Assembly (NCBI GenBank): GCA_002914845.1
Contig: JXTC01000055.1
Location: 944,162 to 1,008,161 of the forward strand
Length of the DNA: 64,000 nt
Origin: Trema orientale
Lineage: Eukaryota; Streptophyta; Magnoliopsida; Rosales; Cannabaceae
Direction of reading: 5' to 3'
Position 1 is the first letter of the stretch. Every line of letters starts with the position of its first letter. Shown in pieces: positions 53,909-64,000 of this stretch. Position numbers and translations under genes: made by a program. A model generated the notes under the pieces. That model did not search any database. It saw nothing but the letters and a program-made list of their open reading frames with translations, and had not been told where the DNA came from.

Positions 53909-53980
53909 TATCAGAGCCAGGTTTCGATCCTGGGACCTGTGGGTTATGGGCCCACCACGCTTCCGCTGCGCCACTCTGAT
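53909..53980 (-). tRNA. Initiator tRNA-Met (CAT)
   Basis: 72 nt, intronless. The minus strand starts ATCAGAGTGGCGCAGCGGAA, has the anticodon loop CCCATAACC, the T-arm region GGATCGAAACC and a 3' acceptor strand CTCTGATA. These agree with the plant initiator tRNA-Met (A1:U72 pair, ATCGAAA T loop). CCA is not encoded. A T run just past the 3' end (53878-53884 in reverse complement) can terminate pol III. Confidence 0.97.
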
Positions 53981-54811
53981 TTGTTGATGTAGTACACTGC
54001 CGTATTCATTTTATACATACAAGTTAATCATTCTATGTAAAGGACAACTCTATGATTGATCTCTTTTCTTCGGCTTTGAAACGAAGACATTGACTCGAAA
54101 TTGATTGTTTCAGCTAACTACTCGAAAGTTTGACAAGGAAAGCTGACCCGATGGCCAATAGGGTATTAGCACCCCTCCATCCTCTGATGGGCCGAAGCAC
54201 CACTAGGGTTTTACCACTTCGTACGTGGGGTGAACACATTCATTCATGTATATGTATAGAACTAGCTAATAGAGAATCATATTTGGGGAGATTGGCATAA
54301 ACATTTTGGGCTTCTTCCTTGTCAAATACGAGACGCGTCATCTTCAAACTGCCAAAACAAGGACAAAAACAAACCAAAAACCCTAGTGCTCATTTCTTTT
54401 TCCTTTTTTTTTTTCCTTGTTTATTTATTTTCTCTTATTTTTGGGGTTAGAAATAGAATAAAAGCCCTCGTAGCACTCACTTACCATAGTTTTTCCTTCC
54501 CAATATAGCCGTTACCCCAAAACAAATACACGTCACCTGAATAAACCCTTCTCTTCCTGACAATACCCTCCTCGCACACTTTCTCACCTCATCAGATTCT
54601 CTCCTTCCAAACACAACAACTTTCCTAGAAAATCTCTAACTATTGCGCCATGTTTTGTTGCACGCTCCACCTGATCCCACCCCATCCACTACTCCATCAG
54701 CCACCGTAGAATCGTAATTGTTGATCTCCGCCACTCCACCTCCTCCCTCAAAAAGATTAATAATTTATATATCAATCCCAGAAAAAAAAAAAGAGAGAGA
54801 GAGGACAAAAA
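53981..54811. other. Upstream region of the ATL23-like gene
   Basis: No other gene. Contains the probable promoter and a C-rich leader, with a GA run just before the ATG. Confidence 0.55.
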
Positions 54812-55216
54812 ATGATTGTATCGGTTTTTTTGGCTCTTTTTCTACCGTGCGCTGGCATGAGCGCAGTGTTCATAGTCTACTTATGCCTCTTGTGGTACGC
54901 CACGATTCAGCAAAACGAACAGGCTGAGCATCAGTCCCGGTCACCGGCCAAGCCGGTTCCCCACCAGGGGTTGTCAGCTTCGGAGCTAGAGAAGTTGCCA
55001 AAAGTCTCGGTGAGAGAGCTGGTGATGGGGAATGAATGCGCGGTTTGCCTAGACGAAATCGAAGACGGGCAACCGGCTCGGCTGCTTCCCGGTTGCAACC
55101 ATGGGTTCCATCTCAAATGCGCCGATACATGGCTTTCTAAGCATTCGGTTTGTCCTATTTGTCGGGCCAAGCTCGACTCCCAATTTTTCAGTGCCTCGGA
55201 ACAAAACCCTTGTTAG
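54812..55216 (+). CDS. ATL23: RING-H2 E3 ubiquitin ligase, ATL23/24-like
   Basis: Intronless, 134 residues, as usual for ATL genes. An N-terminal membrane segment at about 3-30 (VSVFLALFLPCAGMSAVF) is followed by a linker with GLSASELEKLP (53-63), the ATL GLD-type region. The RING-H2 finger has Cys76, Cys79, Cys95, His97, His100, Cys103, Cys114 and Cys117, with Trp107 in ADTWLSKHS, all needed for Zn binding and E2 docking. The protein is expected to ubiquitinate substrates at a membrane. The short C-terminal tail and the near-identical N-terminus fit the ATL23/ATL24 subgroup (inferred from memory). An ATG further upstream at 54718 is not used because the membrane segment begins right at 54812. 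Confidence 0.94.
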   Translation: MIVSVFLALFLPCAGMSAVFIVYLCLLWYATIQQNEQAEHQSRSPAKPVPHQGLSASELEKLPKVSVRELVMGNECAVCLDEIEDGQPARLLPGCNHGFHLKCADTWLSKHSVCPICRAKLDSQFFSASEQNPC

Positions 55217-58200
55217 TTATTTTTATTAAATGTCGTGTTATTAGTTATTTCCTATGATAATTTTGTTTTTGTGTACAGTGATATTCTTGATCTTTGTTTG
55301 TTTCGGTATGTGATCTCATTGAGTGTTAGTGGTTATTATTAATTTATTACATAACTTATGTATTCTGAGTCGCATAATTTTAAAAAAAAAAAAAAAACCA
55401 AAAACAAAATGGGACTTATAATTATCAGATGAGATTTCGTTAAAGCATTGGTAACCTTTCCTTTGCTTTAGGGAAGATAAACATGAAGTGAAAGGCAAAT
55501 CAATCAATATTAATGAAATAAATTATTAAATGACAAAAGTAGCTACAATGATTGAGTCTTTTTTTTGTGGGGGATGCGTTTCATGATCATCAATGGTGCT
55601 TAATAACACCTCATTAAAGGCATAAACTCCGACCAATGGGTCTGTGCCACGTAAGAGTAAGGGAGTGATTTCTAAGCGACTAGTGACCCGGAACCGACAG
55701 CTTGGCGTGCTTACTAAGCGTAGGGATTGACCATTTGGACCCCACTGGGGTTGTGGAGTCCGTTGGTGGTGGAAACCCAGCAGCCCATCGGCTAAGAATC
55801 AGAAAACTAGCAGTTCAGCAAGCCCACAGGTAATTTTGAACTGTGTGCAACTTTGGAGAATCGTAGGGGTATATTAGGTATTTCACGTCTCTTCATCATC
55901 ATTAGTGGCCTAATGGGTTCCCACCTGAGAATATCAAAATAACATTTGTTCCGGAAAACAATGAACTTTATTTTTGGAAGAAAGAGTCCAAATTTTGGAA
56001 TTATACGAATGTGGCTTTAAAATTTCATTTATGCCTTTTTCCTTCCTTTTTTTTTTTTTTTCGCATTCCCATACATGTCAGGTTCTTCATGACTGCGCTT
56101 CACGAGGTTCCCACGTACGTAGACTTTGCCATCTGTGTATTGTTGTAATGAAAGGAAGGAAAAAAAATATCTTGGATCCTTTTTGGGAAGGAAAAGATCC
56201 AATTCACCTAATTTTGGTTTGACGACGAACATTTATTTTGGCGAAATAATTTCAAGGAATAAAGAAAATAAATTACTTAATGTGTTTCCTTCATTATATG
56301 TGTAAAAATGTTTTATTTTCTGAAAATAGAAAACTTCTTTTTTTTTTGTGAAAAGGGAAAAAATAAAAATAAAAAATAAAATCTTTTGGTGGCTTTGTTC
56401 GGCCATTCACAAGTCACAAACTGTCTCTTTATTTTTCCTTTAATTGGGCTCAAAAACCTACTCTCACCTGTTCACCTTCTCTCTTTCAATAATTCAACTT
56501 TATTCTTTGTTTGTGAACGCAAAGTATTTTGCAAGCTGTATTAATTATTGCTTTTATAGTAAAACGAGGGGGATTTGACGGAAATCTCCACGTCAGCTGA
56601 CGCCGCCAAGAATCTTGGCAAATCATTTTCTCTCTTGTTGGAGTAACGTTGTTGCGGTCAAAAAGGGTTCCACGCTCCTCGTAAAACGGAAAAATTTTCG
56701 CGGTAAAAGAACAAATCAAATGACATATACGTCCCAGGGTTATAAAAAAAAAAGACATATATGTCCCTGTCCCAGGCGAAAAAAGGAAATAAAAGGATAT
56801 TTGTGCTAAAATTTTGGGAAAAGAAAAATACTATTAAGTTACTAATTAGAGATTCGTTACCAAAACAATTTAAGTAACTAAAAGCACGTTTCGTGGGCAA
56901 AATAACTAAATAAGCATATAAGCTATCCCACGCAGTGGCCAAATTTACTGCCAGTCGTGAATGATTTGTATTGTGTTGAGGAAATTCATGATTGTATTGC
57001 GCTCTTTATATCGACAAGATTCATACTAATAATTTTTTTTTTTCATTTTTCCTTTAAAAAACATAGTCATATGTTTGGTGCAACTTGAAGATCAGACCAT
57101 TCAAATAAACAAAATAGTTCATTACTCAATCGAACAATAATCCATTTCAAACATATATATATATATATATGAAATCAACAACCCCATCTAATGACCTCGC
57201 GCTTATGAAAGAATCTTTTTACAATTATTCACAATTGAACTAAAAGTTTGATACTTGAATAATTTCATCATATTACTTTATAATAATAATAATAATCATA
57301 AAGTATAATATCACACCAAATTTAGGTAACGTTAAGCATAATTAAGACCAAATCAAATATATTCCAATGTTAATTCGAAAATATATATATATATATTCTA
57401 ATGTGGCATGTCTCTTCTTCGATGCTTTCCTTTTTTGTATCTATAATCTACTCCGACTCAATTCATTTAATTATTCCTAAAATGTCTATTACAAAATTAC
57501 AATGAATAATAAAATTATAGCCATTCGCCCATCCCACAGTCGTCCTTCATTTGTTGCTAGGGCTAGAGTTTTTTTTTTTTTCCAACGTTTATAAATGGAC
57601 TTCGTTTACATCTAGCAATTTTAAAATACCAGGTTTGCCGTAGAGTAGTTAAAGTAAACATTTCCAAATGTAAGTAGTTTTCTAGCGGAAATAACCTTTC
57701 TACGTCATAAAAATTGAAACAAAACCATTCATCTCTTTGGGTTAGACTGGGCACTCATGGATTCACTTTTGTCTTCGTCTTTGTTGTTCGTCTTCCTCGA
57801 CATTGGTTGACACAGTCATTGTCAGGGGTGGAGCCACCATTTTTTTTATTTATTTTTAGAGAGATTAGAGAGAATAGTGAAAAATGTCACTAAGTCGACA
57901 AATTTACCTTAGAAAAGATATTGAGAAAAATAATAAAATGAATATTATGATAATTTCCTAAATAAATATTTTCCACCATTCACACTCTCCATCCCTCATA
58001 TCAAACAACTTGAGATGTCACAATTATCTCCCTTCTTCATATTCCCTATCCTTTGTACACTTCCCATCCTTTTTACCCAACATCGTGTTAAGGGATTAGA
58101 AATACCACTGAGCCTCTAGGTTATTTGTGTGCTTGTTTAAAAGGAGACAAATATGCAATGGCTCTTATGGGTATTTGTGGTGTTTGGTATCATGTGAATA

Positions 58201-61200
58201 TAGGTATAAAAGTTGTCATTTTAAAATTATTTTCCTTTTTAATTTGAATTAGCAGTGAGAAGAAATTTTGGCAACCCAACTAACAACATGAATAACTAGA
58301 CCATTAAATATCTAGTCAGGTTACGTGTTGATTCCAATTGCCCAGTGTAACCTAATTTGACCAAACAAGATAATACTTAGTATTTAATTAAGAGAAAATC
58401 AAGCACTTTACGAACTTTTTAGAAAAGAATTAGAAAAATACGGTGGCTCAATTTTTTCTAGATTCGATACTGTATTTTTTTAAAAAAAAAGAATACAATT
58501 TTTTGAATTTTTTTTAAAAGATGCCATTTTTTAAAATAGTAACCAGTAACCAGTTTTCGAGTATTGATAACTAATAATCAAAGATATTTATAACTAATAA
58601 CCAATTTTCAAAAATCGGTAACTAATGACCATTTTAAAAATGGTATTTTTCTAAAAAAAATTTTAAAAATGGTATTTTTCTAAAAACTTTTTAAAAAGTG
58701 GTATTTTTCTTAAAAAGAACTGTATGGGAATTAGGACGAAAAAAAAACTGATCCATCGTATTTTTGTAATTCTTATTGGTTTTTATAGGTAAAAATGTTA
58801 GAACCCCATTAATTTATTATTTTACATATAATTACTTTTCTTAAAATAAAATAAAAAAGTTTAAGATAATAAGTTTTAACACTCAAAATCCAAGTGGCTT
58901 TGTCATATTTATTTAACTTAAAGCCAAATTGACAAGACATCAAACCCCACAATTGTTGTTTTTGACCTTTTTCTTTTTATATTATTTTTCAGAAAAAAAA
59001 ATCAGGTTAATCGGAAGGCGAATTATGAATAAAATTTCAATTCATTGGATAGATTCGGGTTACAAACATGCAACCTGAAATTCATTTGGTTAGGTTGGGT
59101 AAACTCTTCGCCCAATCAAACCAATGCTCACCTTAATTTGAATTTTTGAATATTTGTAGCCTTCATGGTATGGTTTTGATCGGAAAGCAAAATTAGGATG
59201 GACAAACCTTTATTTTTCTTTCATATGTAGAGATAAAATGCACTGTACTCTTAATTCTAATAATCCAACATTATCCATTTTCTCTCTTTGAGGGGAAAAA
59301 AAAAAAACAGTGTCCATTTTAACAAATTGGTCTGTCTTAGTCAATCAGGAAAAGGAAAACTACCTCATTTAATTAACTGAAACAATATCTCTTCTCAACC
59401 TCGGAGAAAAAAAAAAATCTCATACAATCGTAGCCGAGCACTTTAGGTTATAAATACAACATGGAGTCGTGGACCGAGTCAGGTAATAGAATAGGAAGTT
59501 AGCCAAGCACTTTAGCCTATATCAGATTTTCGGGTTTTTTTTTTTTTTTTTTTGTGGGAGAGATGATGATTGATAAGTAATAACTGTTGCTTTCCACTTG
59601 CCAAACAAAATATACTGTAGCGCTTTACTCCTATTACAATTGGCTAACGTAGTTCATTAGGTGGAGAACTTTCATCAAAAGAAAAAAAAAAAAAAATTAG
59701 GTGGAGGACTGGTGACCCAACTTGGGTATAATCCTAGAATTCATGGGATGGGATTTATTTTATTTCATTTTTATTTTTGATAATAAGGACTATTAATAGT
59801 TCAAACGTTGTTTATTCCCCAAAAAAAAAAAAAGTTCAAAAATTTTTTTTTTTTTTGAAAGAGAAAAAAGTTCAAAAGTTGATTACAAGATCAAGATGAG
59901 TAAATGAATGCCCAATATCAAAATATATATTCAGACACAATTAACTTGTAGGGGGAAAAAAAAGATACGAGTCTAAAAGGCTATTAATTTGGGCCCCCAA
60001 GTACTGTAACTCCAGTGAGGCCCAAATTCTCGGATGCTGAGAAATGTACAATGCAAATATGAAAATAAAGGTCATAGTTGTTTTTTTTTTTTTTTTCAAA
60101 AAGAGAATTCGTAATTCTCAAACGGCCATCCTTAAATAATATATGAAACTACATATAATACACAAAAATCAAGAAGACAAACTCCGAGATTCTATTTTTG
60201 GAGCTAAACCAAAACCGAAAAAATTGCATATGTTAATTAATATTATATATTACACTATACATTAATCGTTTCGATTTTTATTTGAGTCTTATTAAGGATT
60301 TTTAGTATAATATTTTATTCGGAGCAAAAACAACTTCTTTCAAGTGAAAATCTAAGGCTCATCCAAAAAGGCAAAATCAACAGAATAGTTTTATTACTCA
60401 TGAGAAGAACACACCATGCTTCCAAAAAAAAGAGAATGGTATAAATTATTATTTATTCGTGAAATAATAAGACTTATCTGTACTTGGTTTATTTATAAGA
60501 TCATATGAGTTGTTCTTTTATTATTATTATTATTATTGTAGCAAAGTTCATTTGAGAATTTTCAGTCACGGCGAATAAAGCCGAATAAGAAGTGTTTTCT
60601 TCTATAGTCTGAAAACAAATAAAAGATTAATAAGTTGCTATTTCATGCGGAATAATTTTATTCGAAACAATTTCGTTAGTCATGTATATTATTGGCCATG
60701 TCACGTCATGATGACAACAAGTCATCGACTATAAAATGTTGTTCTTTTTTCTTTTTCTTTTGTGGTTTTGTTTTCTATGAAATAACAATAAAATGTCAGA
60801 CCATGTTTCTTTCTTTCTTTCTCTCGAAATGTTTTTACGCTTGGTAGCCCATCCACAGTTGAGAAACTCACTACGCATATGAGATTGGGACCAGTGAAAG
60901 TTTTCACATTAAACATGCCGATTTGGACGAAGACTCAATACGAACCTGCTTCACTTGACATGGATAGTTAAACCCTTTTGAAGAATTTACGACGTTCCTT
61001 TGTTAAGCGAAGACTATCATTTTTTTTTTCGAGAGAAATATCTTTTATACCTTCATTTTCTATTAAATTTATTACAAGTACTGTTCATGTATAAGTTCAA
61101 AAATTCATGTAAATAATTTGTAACATTGGATATTATATGAAATCGTTTGGTTCGTTTGAACATATCGCACGCCCCTAATAAGTAGAATTTGAGAAAACGA

Positions 61201-62816
61201 ATTGAAATATTCCAAATTTGCATGGCATCATTTAATTCATGTGAGCTCCACGACAAAACCATGAATTTAGTTTTCATGAATTACAAATTCCAAGTTCTTT
61301 TACTTGCATAATTTGATTCACGTGGCTCCCCCCAACTGGAAAAAAAACAAAAAAACAAAACAAAAAAAACTCTATTTACCCTAATTTTGTCAATAAATAC
61401 CAATGAACGCATATCAAGAGATAATTTTTGTTCAATTTTGTTTGATTTATATTCATTGACTTGAAAACTCTGGAACAAGATAAACCTTTTAACATCCGAT
61501 TCTTAAGAGTACCAGAAAGAACAATTGAAAAAAAAATCTTTTATTTCAATTCCTTTCCGTTTATTTATAGTCCATCAATAACTAACTGCTAATTAGTTTT
61601 AAGTTTTAATTACAAATTAGTAACCACAACATAAATTTTTCTAAAAGAAAATCATTAGTAAAATAAACAAATCTATTATTATAATTAAAATTCGTTATAG
61701 AAAATTATTGAGGAAACCACGTCACAAGTCAACAGCAGACTGGAATCGTTTCTATGAGGCCCATAGCAAAGACGAAGAACAAATGATAGGAAATGAGTCA
61801 GCTCAAAAAAAACCTCTCATTTTTTTTCACATTAATTGTGTCAAGCTTTCTATGTTTGAAGTCTGACTTTTAAAGTTTCATGTCACGGCATCATGATTTA
61901 TCGTTTAATTTTAAAAGTTTTATTATTTATTTTTCGTATTAACGATTTATTTATTTTCTCTCGAAATATCGCTTCATGAGGGCAGAGGGCACAAGGAAAA
62001 GGACCGGAGCATTTGGGTTCAAAATCATTTTTTTACAATTCCTTTTCCTAATATTTTTTTTTCTAAGATTAACTAAAAAAAATTGATATGTTTTCTTTTT
62101 CTTCTAATTATTTGCGGTATTTAAAGCGTGTGCTTTTTATTTTTTACATTTTGTTTTAATAAATATCCATTTTTTTAACAAATAGTCGAGTAAATATATT
62201 TTTACATGTAGTATATATATTTATATACTAATTTTAGTTTATGTATTAATTTTTATATTGGCTATATCGTATTTTATACATGAGATATATACTAATAAGA
62301 GCATGCTTGGATTGATTTTCGTCTTCTATTTTTTGTTTTTTCAAATAGAAAAATGAAAATTTTTTTGAAAGTTTGTTTGACGATTTTGTTTTTGTTTTCT
62401 ATTTTTAAAAATTATTACCAAAATTTTAAAAAATGGTAACTAAAAATTTCTAATATCTTAATTTTTTTAAATAAATTTCAAAAACTAAAAAATATGCATA
62501 TATAAGTATATATATACACATATGTGTACATAAATAAATAAAAGTCTATATGACTTTCTCTTTCATTATTTATACTTTTTTATTTTTACAAACAAATAGT
62601 GAAAATAAATTTGTCATATATGTTTCTCGTTTTTAAAAATTAAAAATCAAAACAAAGTTTTCATTTTTATTTTTAATTTATTTAAACAAAAAAAAAACTA
62701 GAAGTGAATTCAAACAAGCCTATAGCAGTTATTTTCCTACGATGTTTACTGAAAGCCTAAAACTCTGTTATTTTGTTATTACACCGAAAAATATTTTGAC
62801 TACCATTTTTTTTTAA
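55217..62816. other. Long non-genic region
   Basis: About 7.6 kb with no supported gene: homopolymer A/T runs, TA microsatellites (57153-57168, 57381-57395), ATA arrays near 60519-60536, and a 'aaaaatggtatttttct' array at 58610-58710. Reading frames are short and low-complexity. Confidence 0.6.
58430..58715. repeat. Degenerate AT-rich minisatellite
   Basis: Units of roughly 25-35 bp of the form 'aaaaatggtatttttctaaaa', interleaved with 'aactaataac(c/t)a' repeats. Confidence 0.6.
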
Positions 62817-62832
62817 AAAAAGGTTATTTTGA

Positions 62833-63586
62833 AATTGAAGCCACGCAAATACAACTATTTTTAGGACGCGATTTTAGAGAGAGAACCTCTCGCCTATCTC
62901 TAAAATCAAGTTTGCTCATTTCTTCCACCAGCGACTATTTCTTCTCCCACAGCTTTTCCTCACTTCTGCCGCTAACAGGTGCCTCCCCTACTGGGGAGGA
63001 GTATTCTCCCTCTCCGGTATGAGTTTTCTCAGTTTCTTTTTATATTTTTAGTTTTATTATCAAATAATCCTCCTATTTAGGAAAGTAGTCTTGCATTTAG
63101 ATTTAGATCTATGATGGTTTTAGTATACCCAGATCCTGATCTGCAGTAGTTTATGTGGCTTTTAGTTTTTTCTGTGGTAGTATATAGTTTATTATTTGTT
63201 GTTGTTATTTCAGTTCACCTAGATTTGGATCTATGGTAGTTTGTAATGAATCTCGTGGCATGGATCATTTTAGTATATGTTTTTCACTTAGATCTGTTCA
63301 GATCTGAACGATGTGTATGGTATTATTTGCCCTTCGATGGTCTTTTAATGCGAAGCGAGCAACACCAACAACAAATGTTGAGTGGAGGGTCACAATGAGT
63401 CAACAACTGATGCTTAGAACTCCAATACAACAATGGGGATCTACATAAATCCCTTTCTCCTAGGTCGATTTCGCCAAGATCTCAATGTGCAAATATCTTC
63501 TGAATGCCTTAATCAGTTTTTTATGGTTGTCTGCTTTGTAATTAAAAACCCATTTATGGGTATTATACTATCTTTTTATTTTTAAT
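62833..63586 (+). mobile_element. LINE-like or non-autonomous retroposon
   Basis: 754-bp segment flanked by perfect 16-bp direct repeats AAAAAGGTTATTTTGA (62817-62832 and 63587-63602). C/T-rich 5' part (62890-63020), several 'gatttagatct'/'agatctg' motifs, and an A/T-rich 3' end (TTTTTAATAAAA). No protein domain recognised. Class inferred from long target duplication and terminal A-rich tail. Confidence 0.75.
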
Positions 63587-63825
63587 AAAAAGGTTATTTT
63601 GACTTAGATTACACATAGTCGAGTCCTTTTATCAAAACATGACCCTGATTGGACAGACCATTTCTTTATTGGGAACTTTTTTTTTTGGCCACTTGACTTT
63701 TTTACTCCTTTTTTTTTTCCAAAATGACTTTTATAGTATAAAATAATGATTTTTTTTTAGTCTATTTTGGAGGGTAAAAATAATCATTCCGAAATTATCC
63801 TTCTGTTTTGTTTTTGATAGTCAAA

Positions 63826-63943
63826 ATTTTATGATTGATGGTCATAATTAGTTTTACATCGTTATAAATATTGTGAGTTTTCAAAAACATGAGCAATATT
63901 ATAATTTTATGACTGATGATCACAATTTATTTTACATCGTGAT
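63826..63943. repeat. Imperfect direct repeat, 78-bp period
   Basis: 'attttatgattgatggtca' with 'ttttacatcg' at 63826-63863 recurs as 'attttatgactgatgatca' with 'ttttacatcg' at 63904-63943. Confidence 0.75.
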
Positions 63944-64000
63944 TAGAAATACTCAAAATTTGTGTGACTATGTGTCACAATATTTATGGCAACTCTAAGG

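Overview
This is a gene-poor, AT-rich stretch of nuclear DNA from a dicot plant. The evidence is typical plant intron/exon structure (GT-AG introns, TATA boxes roughly 60-120 bp upstream of start codons), plant-only gene families (class III peroxidase, alpha-expansin, ATL RING-H2 protein, UPF0496 protein) and an intergenic fraction full of MITEs, a SINE, LINE-like retroposons and solo LTRs. I cannot name the species. Because genes are split, exon coordinates were worked out by hand from splice signals, phase and protein-family conservation; total CDS length is a multiple of three in every complete gene.

Layout. 1-3009 (minus): 5' part of a La-related protein 1 (LARP1) gene with its La motif; the gene runs off the left edge. 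3.0-12.6 kb: no convincing gene, but a large foldback element (5.7-6.4 kb) and a hAT-like element (8.3-9.0 kb). 12714-14324 (plus): two-exon UPF0496 membrane protein. 14.8-36.4 kb: a locus repeated three times. Unit 1 has a complete ABITRAM (FAM206A) gene and a PRX64-like peroxidase partly hidden by an assembly gap. Unit 2 has an ABITRAM 3' fragment fused to a wrecked peroxidase. Unit 3 has another ABITRAM fragment and an intact PRX64-like peroxidase. Units 2 and 3 carry nested insertions (Tourist-like MITE, Mutator-like MITE, two solo LTRs, one SINE, one LINE-like retroposon); most have visible target-site duplications, and several have an empty site in a sister copy.

38.2-39.5 kb (minus): EXPA11-like alpha-expansin. 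42.2-45.0 kb (minus): eight-exon ALBA protein with an RGG tail. 46.4-47.3 kb: hAT element with a perfect 8-bp target duplication. 48.8-50.6 kb (minus): secreted thioredoxin-fold (DsbA-like) protein. 53.9 kb (minus): initiator tRNA-Met. 54.8-55.2 kb (plus): intronless ATL23-like RING-H2 E3 ligase. 55.2-64 kb: non-genic, with a LINE-like retroposon flanked by 16-bp direct repeats near the right end.

Functional theme: neighbours are not functionally linked as in an operon. Cell-wall functions occur twice (PRX64-type peroxidase, known in Arabidopsis for Casparian-strip lignification, and alpha-expansin), and RNA-binding proteins occur at both ends (LARP1, ALBA). I found no CRISPR, phage or otherwise novel molecular system. 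The most informative signal is the history written in the triplicated ABITRAM-peroxidase locus, where sister copies act as built-in before/after controls for each insertion, inversion and deletion.
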